The position numbers and the translations under genes were made by a program. Under the pieces are notes generated by a model, which did no database searches, was not told the origin of the DNA, and saw only the letters and a list, made by a program, of their open reading frames with translations. From contig JAGQHH010000675.1 in assembly GCA_020431945.1 (NCBI GenBank), forward strand, positions 1 through 8,104: a DNA stretch of 8,104 bases, read 5' to 3'. This DNA is from Cyanobacteria bacterium HKST-UBA02 (GTDB taxonomy: Bacteria; Cyanobacteriota; Vampirovibrionia; Obscuribacterales; Obscuribacteraceae). Positions 1 to 7,400 of this stretch are shown here, piece by piece. Each line of letters starts with the position of its first letter. The stretch's first letter is position 1.

Positions 1-173
1 CCCTGCTCAAATCCCGGGACGCCCTGCTCGAGCAAAAACACTCCATCGAGGCGGCCATCGCTCTGACCAGGGAAAAAATCGCTGCCCTAGACCAGCAGAT
101 AACCAGGCTGGAAGCTTATCTCAGAGAAGTCGAAAACGATTTGCGCGACGTCGACAACGCGCTGAAGAGGTAG
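1..173 (+). CDS. C-terminal end of a coiled-coil protein (5' end outside window)
   Basis: An open frame enters from the left edge (first full codon at base 3) and ends at the TAG at 171-173, giving 56 residues. The whole visible piece is a highly charged amphipathic helix with heptad-like Leu/Ile/Ala spacing (for example IAALDQQITRLEAYL), so it is the C-terminal coiled coil of a longer protein. No catalytic motif is visible and I do not recognise the family. Its stop lies 3 nt before the ATG of the next gene, and that gene's ribosome-binding site lies in its last codons, so the two are probably co-transcribed and translationally coupled. Confidence 0.7.
   Translation, partial: LLKSRDALLEQKHSIEAAIALTREKIAALDQQITRLEAYLREVENDLRDVDNALKR
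166..170 (+). promoter_or_regulatory. Ribosome binding site for the NTF2-like gene
   Basis: AGAGG lies 6 nt before the ATG at 177 and sits inside the last codons of the upstream gene. It supports the ATG at 177 as the start and suggests translational coupling. Confidence 0.55.
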
Positions 174-176
174 AGC

Positions 177-1097
177 ATGGCGAAAGATATCTGCAAAAAC
201 CTGGCTCTGGCTCTATCTATTCTGGCTCTATCTCCCTGGATATCGCCGGGACCGGTCCAGGCTGCCGGCGACAAGACCGAGAACACCCGCGAGCCGCTTT
301 CTATAAACACTACAGAACCCTATTCCGATCCGAAAACCTCGGGAGAGATAGTCGAGGTTCTGAAAAAGATGACTGAAGCCATTTTCGAGCATGATCTCGA
401 TACCCTTGCCGACTATATCGACGACCACTGCACAGCGGTAAATGCTCGCACAGGTCGGGTCATCTCAGGCAAGGCCGGGGTCCTCGATCATCTGCGCACG
501 CGTTATTCGAGATATAGCGAAACCGGCTCCAGGCCTCTGATCGGCTATGAGATCGACCACCCTTTTGTCAATATAAAAGACAATCAGGCGGTAGCCACAT
601 ATGTAGCCAATGCTCGTATCGGCGGCGAGCGGCCCTATACTATGAGCTCCCGAATAACCGAGATTTTCAGCCGCGAAAAAGACGGACAGTGGAAGAGCAT
701 TCACTACCGTTGCAACTGGCAGGACAGCGGCTCTCCGAAAGGCAAGGAAGCCTCGGAGCCCCTGCAAGATGCTCTCCAGACCCTGGATCTCATGGCTCTT
801 TCCCTGAGAGCCGTAGAACGCGAGAATAGAGATCCCCGACCGGATGTTCTGGTCGTACTGGCAGGTCAGCTCAAAGCTCAGCAGAAGCTCCTGGCTAGAG
901 ATCTACAGTTTGGCGCTCCGGAATCGGCAAAAGAATCAACGGCGGGTCTAGCGGTTTTAATCGACGAGCTCGAGAAATCCGCTTCGAGCAAGACTCTATC
1001 TTCTGAGCAGGTACGCACGCTGACAGGCAAGATCCGCGCCGCCCTCGATAGAATCGTCGACAATTGCAAGGCTGCGACGCAATCAGCGGGCCGCTAG
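177..1097 (+). CDS. Secreted NTF2-like (SnoaL/DUF4440-type) protein with helical C-terminal extension
   Basis: The 306-aa product starts with a Sec-type signal peptide: Lys-containing N-terminus, hydrophobic core at about residues 8-20, and a likely cleavage after VQA/QAA near 29-30. Residues about 57-183 have the layout of the NTF2-like cone fold: an amphipathic first helix (VLKKMTEAIFEHDLDTLADYI), the segment RVISGKAGVLDHL, then beta-rich strands containing QAVATYVANARI and ending in DGQWKSIHYRCNW. This pattern is typical of SnoaL/DUF4440 proteins, which include enzymes, binding proteins and inert scaffolds, so no reaction can be assigned. Residues about 195-300 form an extra helical region with no match I recognise; two Cys (84 and 179) fall within the NTF2-like part. 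It sits between a coiled-coil gene (3-nt gap) and a GT-C-like membrane protein (overlapping or 2 nt away), so a role at the cell envelope is inferred. The fold call is fairly secure and the function unknown. Confidence 0.72.
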   Translation: MAKDICKNLALALSILALSPWISPGPVQAAGDKTENTREPLSINTTEPYSDPKTSGEIVEVLKKMTEAIFEHDLDTLADYIDDHCTAVNARTGRVISGKAGVLDHLRTRYSRYSETGSRPLIGYEIDHPFVNIKDNQAVATYVANARIGGERPYTMSSRITEIFSREKDGQWKSIHYRCNWQDSGSPKGKEASEPLQDALQTLDLMALSLRAVERENRDPRPDVLVVLAGQLKAQQKLLARDLQFGAPESAKESTAGLAVLIDELEKSASSKTLSSEQVRTLTGKIRAALDRIVDNCKAATQSAGR

Positions 1098-3430
1098 CCT
1101 TGCCCGATTCGCCCCCCAGCACGAAGTTTCATCTCATCGCTGCTCTCACTCTCCTGGCGCTGAACATCGCCTGCTTCCACCCGGCTTTGAATTGTTATTT
1201 TCTGGGGGACGATCTCTTTCATATCCAGTACCTGCACCGCATTCTCAATGAAGCGCCCCTGTCCCTGCTGGATAACTTCCGTACGGTCTGGTGTCAGGAT
1301 CTCGGCTATGGAGCCCACTACCGACCTTTGACATCCTTCTCCTTTGCCCTGGACTATCTGCTGTTTCACAGTCAAGCCGCCGGTTATCACCTGACTAATC
1401 TGCTCTGGCATTATGCCGTCTGCCTGGCAGTCTATTTTCTGGCCGGCGCTCTCTGGCGCCTGAGCGAGAGAAGTTCCGAAGACCGTGTCGCCGGTCTGGC
1501 AACGGCGGTTCTTTTTACCCTCACCCCCACGAATTGCGAGCCTGCTGCCTGGATGTCTGCTCGGGTCGACTCGATCTGCGCCTTCTTCTATGTCACCTCC
1601 CTCTACTTTCTGCTGCGCGATCTGGAGAGTCCCTCCAGCTTCAAAAGAGCCGGTGGACTGGTCCTCTTCGCCCTGGCACTTCTCAGTAAGGAAGCAGCAG
1701 CCAGCCTTCCTGTAGTCTTCTCCGCATGCGTGGTGGCAAAGGAGAAGAGCGGATTTCGCCGGACAATCAGGAGCATTTTCGAAAAGGCCGGAGATGTCTG
1801 GCTCCTGTTTCTCGCATACCTGGGACTCAGGGCCCTGGTGATAGGCGAGCTTTTCGGCGGGTACAAAGGAGGCATCGGAGCGCTGCTGAGCGCTTCTTTT
1901 GCACCGCGAGTAGTATCAGCCATCGAGCTTCTTGCTTATCCCGTGCCGTTACGTCAACTTATCGATAGCGACATCGTTCACACCCTGCAGCAAGCTCTCT
2001 ACGCAACAGTGTCTGTGCTGACAGTGCTCGCCGGTAGCCTCTGTGCCACAGGAAGGGCGTCGATCGAAGCCCGGGAGGCGAGACGCCTCATCCTGGCTCT
2101 CACAGTCCTTTCCGTCTCCGTTCTGCCTATTCTTCCGGTCATCTATCTATCCGAAGCAATGCAGGGCGGCAGACTCTTCTATCTTCCCGCTATATTTGCC
2201 GCCTTTACTGCGACAAGCGGTCTGGCATGCCTGCGTTGCGCCTTTCCCTCCGGGCTCGGAAAATACCTCTACCAGGGTTTTCTTGTCTGTTTCTGCTTCC
2301 TGATCGCCCTCAATGGTCTTGCCTGCCTGGAGAGCTCCTTCAATTTCAGGAAAGCCAGCCAGGAAATTATCGGAGTGCAATCATCAGCCCTGGAGACGGC
2401 AGAGCGAGAGTCATCGGCGAAGCGACTGGTGGTGCTCAGCATCCCAGCTCGAGAAGGGCTTCCCAGGCTATTTTTCAACAGCAAGCAATTCTTCGCACTC
2501 ATAAAACCACCCCTCACCGAAATCGACTACTCATCCAAATTTGCTCTACTGGAGCCGGATCTCTCCACCGACATGAAAGCAATCAACAGGACCTGCCTCG
2601 AGCATCTCGCCCGGGATTCAGGTAATCGCTTCTTCCTCTGGAATGAGAAAAACCGATGTTTCGAACGGGTTCCGGCACCGCATGCGGAGCGAGCCCGGAT
2701 CCCGGCCAATTTGCTGGTCGAGCCCCTGGACCCTGCCTCCCATTTCCAGTGGCGGCTGAGCCCGGCACAACAATTGTCACCAGCCAGCTTCGATATTCTC
2801 ATTATTCGCGTCGACACCCCACCGGGTTCGGCGCCAGAGAGAAGCGCCTGCCAGCTCTTCTATCAGGAAGCACCAAGGGACACACTTACCGATGGGAAAA
2901 GCTTCAAAAAGAGCTTTCTGAGCAGCACATCGCCTCTGACATTCCTTCCGGCTCAGCGTCCTGACTGGCTTCTGGCCCCGCGCTGCAGCGCCTTCTACCT
3001 CAACATCTTTCCAGAGTCTGAAAGAGCCATCGTCGAAGCACAGCTCGAGAGCGCAGCAGAGTCCATGCCTGTTCTCTGGGTAGATGAAACCACCATGATC
3101 CTCGACCGCAACGGCATATTCGAGCCAGCCAGATCCGGTCATGGCGTTATCACCTGGGATTGCACCCGACTGGACGGAGCAAGCTCCTGCCGGGTGGATA
3201 TCTCGATTCCACATGCCGTTTTGCAGCTGCCTTCCCTGAGCTTCCTCACAGAAGAGCCCGGCGCCCAGGTGATGAAGACCATAACCGTAGAGAGGCCGAC
3301 AGGAAGATTGACCCTCGAACGTCAATGGTTCCCACTCGAGGCGCCTTATCAAATACGGGTAAGGGCTCTCTCCGAGACCGGAGCTCCCCTGGGCTTTTAC
3401 TCCTATCCGATCAACTACATGCCCCGCTGA
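1064..3430 (+). CDS. Polytopic GT-C/TMTC-like membrane glycosyltransferase-type protein
   Basis: The 788-aa product has about 10-11 hydrophobic spans in residues 22-421, followed by a soluble C-terminal region of roughly 360 residues. Family signatures of the GT-C class (TMTC/PMT-like O-glycosyltransferases using lipid-linked sugars) appear in order: an acidic GDD after the first span (residues 48-50, candidate catalytic Asp), YRPLT (86-90), GYHLTNLLWHY (107-117), EPAAWMSARVDS (159-170), ALLSKE (205-210) and GRLFYLP (369-375). TMTC proteins end in TPR repeats; here I see no TPRs but a mixed alpha/beta region that becomes beta-rich near the end, presumably extracytoplasmic. The start is uncertain. 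The first possible start is TTG 1064, overlapping the upstream gene by 34 nt. A second TTG at 1100 lies just after the upstream stop with a weak GCGGG before it, and would remove 12 residues without affecting the first span. Either arrangement implies coupling to the NTF2-like gene. Substrate and acceptor cannot be inferred. Confidence 0.75.
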   Translation: MQGCDAISGPLALPDSPPSTKFHLIAALTLLALNIACFHPALNCYFLGDDLFHIQYLHRILNEAPLSLLDNFRTVWCQDLGYGAHYRPLTSFSFALDYLLFHSQAAGYHLTNLLWHYAVCLAVYFLAGALWRLSERSSEDRVAGLATAVLFTLTPTNCEPAAWMSARVDSICAFFYVTSLYFLLRDLESPSSFKRAGGLVLFALALLSKEAAASLPVVFSACVVAKEKSGFRRTIRSIFEKAGDVWLLFLAYLGLRALVIGELFGGYKGGIGALLSASFAPRVVSAIELLAYPVPLRQLIDSDIVHTLQQALYATVSVLTVLAGSLCATGRASIEAREARRLILALTVLSVSVLPILPVIYLSEAMQGGRLFYLPAIFAAFTATSGLACLRCAFPSGLGKYLYQGFLVCFCFLIALNGLACLESSFNFRKASQEIIGVQSSALETAERESSAKRLVVLSIPAREGLPRLFFNSKQFFALIKPPLTEIDYSSKFALLEPDLSTDMKAINRTCLEHLARDSGNRFFLWNEKNRCFERVPAPHAERARIPANLLVEPLDPASHFQWRLSPAQQLSPASFDILIIRVDTPPGSAPERSACQLFYQEAPRDTLTDGKSFKKSFLSSTSPLTFLPAQRPDWLLAPRCSAFYLNIFPESERAIVEAQLESAAESMPVLWVDETTMILDRNGIFEPARSGHGVITWDCTRLDGASSCRVDISIPHAVLQLPSLSFLTEEPGAQVMKTITVERPTGRLTLERQWFPLEAPYQIRVRALSETGAPLGFYSYPINYMPR

Positions 3431-3504
3431 CTCGAACTTACAAAGTCTGTGGAATTGCACAGTGAATCCTCCCGCCTGCGCCTCTATATTCGAGTCAACA
3501 AGCC

Positions 3505-3510
3505 GGAGGG
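3505..3510 (+). promoter_or_regulatory. Ribosome binding site for the small membrane protein gene
   Basis: GGAGGG lies 6 nt before the ATG at 3517. It is one of the strongest Shine-Dalgarno sequences in the window and supports independent initiation of this small gene. Confidence 0.75.
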
Positions 3511-3516
3511 ACGACA

Positions 3517-3894
3517 ATGAGCGACAGACACGAAATATTCGACTTCAAATCTTTCGAGAACAGCAACACCGCAGACCAGGCACGAGAGACATCGTCGAGA
3601 CTCTTCGATTGCGCCTATCAGACCACAGAGCTATTGAAGAAAGACTTCAAGCAAGAAGGTCCGAAGATAGTGGCAGGAGTGACTGAATTCATCAAAGAGC
3701 ACCCGGCGGAATCAGCCGTGATCGGCGCCACCTCGGTGGTCGGAGCCGGGCTTCTCACCGGTGCTATCGCTTTCGAGTCGCCCTGGCTGATCGGCGCTTG
3801 CGGTGCCGGAGCCCTCACCGCGACCCTGGGCAACCTGGGCGGAATATTCCGGATCAAGAACGAAGAGTTCAATCGCAAGATGAGCGGACACTGA
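3517..3894 (+). CDS. Small glycine-rich membrane protein, weakly DUF883 (ElaB/YqjD)-like
   Basis: The 125-aa product has a charged, mostly helical N-terminal half (residues 1-60) and two Gly/Ala-rich hydrophobic segments at about 64-84 and 88-110, joined by a short ESPW turn and followed by a polar tail. The segment FIKEHPAESAVIGA followed by a Gly-rich helix resembles the end of ElaB/YqjD/YgaM proteins, where a soluble helix leads to an xENP motif and a Gly-rich membrane anchor. Those have one C-terminal span and this one has two, so the relation is only suggestive. Small-residue spacing (GATSVVGAGLLTGA and GACGAGALTATLGNLGG) fits glycine-zipper packing, either as a tight hairpin or as an oligomer. 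It has a strong ribosome-binding site, lies 86 nt after the GT-C-like gene and is followed by a hairpin, so it ends a transcription unit. The function is unknown. Confidence 0.8.
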   Translation: MSDRHEIFDFKSFENSNTADQARETSSRLFDCAYQTTELLKKDFKQEGPKIVAGVTEFIKEHPAESAVIGATSVVGAGLLTGAIAFESPWLIGACGAGALTATLGNLGGIFRIKNEEFNRKMSGH

Positions 3895-3933
3895 GTATCT
3901 CTCCATTTCCCCATCCCCTACTTCCCCTCCCAC

Positions 3934-3969
3934 GCCGAGAAGCTATCGCAGCCGCGATAGCTTCTCGGC
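3934..3969 (+). terminator. Perfect 16-bp hairpin, probable transcription terminator
   Basis: Arms 3934-3949 and 3954-3969 are perfectly complementary over 16 bp (GCCGAGAAGCTATCGC and its reverse complement) around a 4-nt loop AGCC. The hairpin begins 40 nt after the stop of the 125-aa gene. It is followed on the + strand by a pyrimidine-rich stretch (TTCTCAATTCG, then CCATTTCTCTT) rather than a pure T tract, so it is a good but not canonical intrinsic terminator. The sequence just before it is also pyrimidine-rich (3901-3930). Confidence 0.7.
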
Positions 3970-4098
3970 TTCTCAATTCGCTCCATTTCTCTTGCACCCG
4001 GCGCGAGCTTGCGCTATCCCTGGAGACAGGGCAGAAAAGCCGCGCTAGCCTGACTTTTCCTTATTTGACGATCATCTGAAATGACGATCCCCGACCCG

Positions 4099-4129
4099 GG
4101 CTCCGGCCACGAACCCGAGGTCCGGAGCC
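4099..4129. repeat. Inverted repeat (8-bp arms, extendable)
   Basis: GGCTCCGG (4099-4106) and CCGGAGCC (4122-4129) are perfect complements. Two further G-C pairs can form inside across a one-base bulge. There is no T tract after it, so it may be a second weak terminator or the first stem of a structured leader. Confidence 0.45.
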
Positions 4130-4230
4130 AGCCCAAACCTTGACTCTTTACAATCGGAAACCTTAGTTGCAGTCCTTTACGTTTAAACGATAGGTTGTCA
4201 ATATTCCCTTCGTCTCAAACCTCACAGAGA

Positions 4231-4249
4231 GTCTGATCCCGAAAACCTC
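4231..4249. repeat. Direct repeat copy 1 (GTCTG-n-CCGAAAACCTC)
   Basis: GTCTG at 4231-4235, then three bases, then CCGAAAACCTC at 4239-4249. A near-identical copy lies at 4402-4419. A weaker relative (GTCT followed by CAAACCTCA) begins at 4212. Inferred possible protein-binding sites or paralogous RNA elements upstream of the TPM-like gene. Confidence 0.4.
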
Positions 4250-4281
4250 CCAATAACCAGGGGAATCCAAAGAAGCTGAAA

Positions 4282-4294
4282 GTGCCTGAGGCAC
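4282..4294 (+). repeat. Small hairpin
   Basis: GTGCC (4282-4286) pairs with GGCAC (4290-4294) around a 3-nt loop. It is short and only noteworthy together with the other stems in this leader. Confidence 0.25.
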
Positions 4295-4389
4295 CACGGC
4301 AATTTCGGGACCAAGACGATCTCTGTTCGACGATGAGGGACTCTTCGCAGAGCGGCGCGATGCAGTCATAAAGCACCGCTCTTTCGTCA

Positions 4390-4412
4390 TCGGTCCGGCA
4401 CGTCTGGACCGA
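4390..4412 (+). repeat. 7-bp inverted repeat
   Basis: TCGGTCC (4390-4396) pairs perfectly with GGACCGA (4406-4412) around a 9-nt loop. The 3' arm overlaps the second copy of the direct repeat (4402-4419), so folding and factor binding could compete. Confidence 0.35.
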
Positions 4413-4419
4413 AAACCTC
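4402..4419. repeat. Direct repeat copy 2 (GTCTG-n-CCGAAAACCTC)
   Basis: GTCTG at 4402-4406, two bases, then CCGAAAACCTC at 4409-4419. This is the second copy of the element at 4231-4249, about 170 nt downstream, and it ends 76 nt before the GTG start of the TPM-like gene. Confidence 0.4.
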
Positions 4420-4449
4420 ATGAGTTTCCAAAACTACCGATGAACCGGG

Positions 4450-4465
4450 CCTGCAGCTTCGCAGG
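4450..4465 (+). repeat. Small hairpin upstream of the ribosome binding site
   Basis: CCTGC (4450-4454) pairs with GCAGG (4461-4465) around AGCTTC. It ends 17 nt before the AGGAGG Shine-Dalgarno and could influence its access. It is too short to call with confidence. Confidence 0.3.
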
Positions 4466-4482
4466 ACCGCAAACGTCAGCGT

Positions 4483-4488
4483 AGGAGG
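4483..4488 (+). promoter_or_regulatory. Consensus ribosome binding site for the TPM-like gene
   Basis: AGGAGG lies 7 nt before the GTG at 4496. This favours GTG 4496 over the in-frame ATG at 4508, which would leave a 19-nt gap. Confidence 0.85.
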
Positions 4489-4495
4489 ACCTACT

Positions 4496-7400
4496 GTGAC
4501 AACATTGATGAAACGATCACTTCGATCAGTTCTAGCGCTTCCGGCGGTTTTCGCGCTCCTTCTTTTCACGGGGATATTCGCCTCCCCGGCTCTCGCACAG
4601 AGCGCGCAGACCTGGCTACCTGTCAAGGAATTTGACACCAACCAGGCAGTCTATCTCGATCCGGGACTCAAGAATCACCGGAGCTACCCCGTCTCCCTCA
4701 ACGGTCTCGAGGACAAGCTGAAGGCCCAGGGTCAGACCCATGGGCTCAAGTTCTACTTCGTGATGACCGAGCAGGGAAACGAGACGAACCCCACCTCGAG
4801 CAAGTTCGCAGTCTGGAAGCTCGACGAGTTTGCCGCCATGGTGGCAGGCAAGCTCCCGGCCGACGACTACGTGCTCATTCTCCTGGTGCGGTCCTCGTCG
4901 GACCCCAACAAGTTCTCGTTTGCTGCCAACGGCGGCAATCGGCTCCAGCAGTACGGGCTCACCGGCAGCTATTTCAGCCAGTCCGGAAGTCCCCTCAATG
5001 CCAACCGCTCCGTCTACCTGCCCAACGACCCGGGCGGTTTCGGCAATGCCGTGGCAGCCGGAGTCAATCAAGCTGTTTCCCAGCACTTCGCCGACCTCAA
5101 GCGGCAGGAGGAACAGCGCAAGCTCGATGAGGAGCGCCGCAAGCAAGAAGAGCTGCAGCGCATCGAGCAAGAGAAGCAACGAGCCATCGACGCCGAGAAC
5201 CGCCGGATCGCCCACGAAGCCTTCATGAAGGCACTGCCGGGCTACCTGCTCTGGTACGGCACTCCCAGCGTCATCTTCCTGGCCCTGCTGATCATGTTCT
5301 TCCTCTACCGCAGGCTCCGCTCTCAGGTGGAGAAGCTCGTCGCCTCCTGGCGCGAGAAGATCACCACCTCCTCGGACATGTATCTGCGCCTGGAGAAGGG
5401 CTATTTCGGCTTCCTCCAGCATCAGGCTGAGTGGCAGGAGAAGTTCAAGGGCAATACCGCCGTCAAGTTCAAGAAGGCGGTCACCGACTTCGCCAACTAC
5501 AGCGCCCGGCAAATCGCTGCCAACCGGCGTTTCCAGGAAGCGGAGAAGCTCTTCGAGTCGAGCCGCTATCCCTTCGCTCTGTTCGGCAAGCTCGGCAGAG
5601 TGAGAACCCTGCTCACCACACAGGCCATCGTCATCACCGGCGAGGAGCTGCCTCTCGAGCTGGCAAGCCTATATGGCGGGCTGGTCACCAGGCAGGAATA
5701 CACTCCTGACGCGGTGCTGACCGAGATGGAGAAACTCTTCGACGTCACCAACCGAGCGCTTGCCGAGATCAAGCAAGCTTTCGACGGGGCGGCGCAGAAC
5801 AAGCTCGACATCGAGGCTCTCGACACTGCCATCACCGGCATCAAGAAAGACCTCGAAGCTACCGGTCTCTCTTTCGACCCCTATGCCGACCGCTACACCG
5901 GTCTGCTTCAGGGCAAGAAGGCATTCCTCGCCATCCTCGACAGCAATCCCCTGGACGCCTTCAAAGGCTCCGAGGAAGTCGAGCGGGGCTTCGAATCGCT
6001 CAAGGCTGATCTCAACCGGGCCATCGCTATCCAGCAGAGCTTCGCAGCCACCGAGACTGCCATCGGCAAGGCCAAGGCTCGTGTCAATGAGGTGCGCTCG
6101 ACGCCTGCCGACTACCGGTACCCGGTGGAGAAAGACCCGACGCCGAGAGCCCGCATCACTTTCTGCCTGGCAGAAGAAGGAGGCAACCCCGACACTCTCA
6201 CCGGCGAAGCCGACGAGCATCTGGCAAAGGCTCGCAAGGCCTGCCTGAACGCCGAGCTCGACAACGCCGAGAGCGAAAGGTCCGAGGCGGAAAAGGCTGC
6301 CCAGGCTGCCATCGACATGGTGGCATCGATTCTCGATGCCAAGCTCTTTGTCGAGAAGCAGGTAGTGCCAGTCACGACCAACCTCACCAAGCTTCGCGGT
6401 GAGCTGCCTGCTGCCACTACGGCAGTGACCCAGCTCAAGGCCGAGTTCCTGGCCAAGAACTTCCCGGGAGAGCCCGAGAAGCTCGACGGTGCCAACAAGG
6501 TCGCCGACTCCACCGACGCCGAGCTGGCCAAGGTGAAGAAGGCCTATGAAGACCAGCGCTATCTGGCTGCACGCAAGCTTCTCACCGCGGTGGGCGGCAA
6601 TATCCAGCAGTCCATCGACAAGCTCGTCGAGATCCATTCGCGTCTCGCCAAGCTCAGGGAGCTGAAGGATCACGCTCGCAAGATCGTGACCGCAGCCGAA
6701 GGTCTTGCCAGCACGCTTGTCGACAAGCTCGACAGCAACTCGTTCACCACTTCCGCTGCCACCGACCGTGCCTATGCGCAGCAGAAGCCGGTCCTCAAGG
6801 CACAGCGTCAGGACGTCGACAAGGACATCACCGACTGGGTGGCTGCAGCTGCTGCTGCCGACGCCCTTCTGGCCGCGCTCCAGAGCGTGGAAAGGGCCAT
6901 CGATGAGGAGAAGGCGCAGTACAGCAACGCCGTCAACGCCATCGCCGCTCTGACCACCGCCATTGGTACCGCCGAGCGGTCCGTGCGCGACTCCGACACC
7001 CGTCAACCCGCCCGCGACAAGCTGGCGGAAGCCAACCAGGCTCTCAGCAAGCTGGAGAAGGACATCAAGGTCGAGAAATCCGACTGGGCGAGCATCGCCC
7101 GCCGGGCTACCGACGCCAGGTCCACTGCTGCTGAAGCGAAGAATCTGGCGGAAGCCGACAAGAAAGCTGCCGATGCTGCCCGCTCAGCCATCAGCTCTGC
7201 TCGCAGCAACATCAACGGCACGCAGACCTCGTACGGTCACGGCGTCTTCGCGGATCTCTCCAGCGCCAACTCTTACCTCGGCCAAGCCGAGCGAGCCCTC
7301 TCCTCCGGCGACTACGAAGGAGCCAGCCGGCTGGCGAAGCGGGCCAGCAGCGCTGCCGACGAGGCAGAGAGCGCTGCCCGAGCTCGGGTAGCGGCGATCA

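Larger units (their letters stand above)
3970..4495. other. Intergenic region without a convincing gene; probable leader of the TPM-like gene
   Basis: About 525 nt separate the hairpin from the GTG start of the 1029-aa gene. Open frames here are short, lack good ribosome-binding sites and do not match any family clearly. Base composition is lower in GC than the flanking genes from about 4140 to 4260. The region contains inverted repeats at 4099-4129, 4282-4294, 4390-4412 and 4450-4465, and a spaced direct repeat at 4231-4249 and 4402-4419. Promoter-like words exist (TTGACT at 4140-4145, TACAAT at 4149-4154) but are not correctly spaced relative to each other, so no promoter is called. I recognise no known riboswitch class. 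Confidence 0.5.

Noticed and set aside
3455..3490. Promoter-like TTGCAC (3455-3460) and TATATT (3485-3490) before the small membrane protein gene
   Set aside because: The -10-like word is reasonable, but the -35 match is weak and the 24-nt spacer is too long for a sigma-70 promoter.
2777..3517. 246-codon open frame on the minus strand opposite the 3' part of the GT-C-like gene
   Set aside because: It lies fully antisense to a well-supported gene, starts with TTG, has no ribosome-binding site, and its translation has no recognisable domain. A by-product of the coding bias on the other strand.
4140..4154. TTGACT and TACAAT in the leader of the TPM-like gene
   Set aside because: Both words are close to consensus, but they are only 3 nt apart and cannot form one promoter together. 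No suitable partner lies at 16-18 nt for either.
4181..4188. GTTTAAAC palindrome
   Set aside because: An isolated 8-base palindrome; no flanking repeats or spacing that would make it an attachment or binding site.
4616..5512. 298-codon open frame on the minus strand
   Set aside because: Same cause: antisense shadow. Its Leu-rich runs are the complement of the Glu/Arg/Lys-rich coiled coil at residues 202-243 of the + strand protein.
5669..7006. 445-codon open frame on the minus strand opposite the TPM-like gene
   Set aside because: The strong third-position GC bias of the + strand gene removes stop codons on the opposite strand. The product is a Gly/Leu/Val-rich sequence mirroring the Ala/Lys/Glu-rich helices, with no domain logic.
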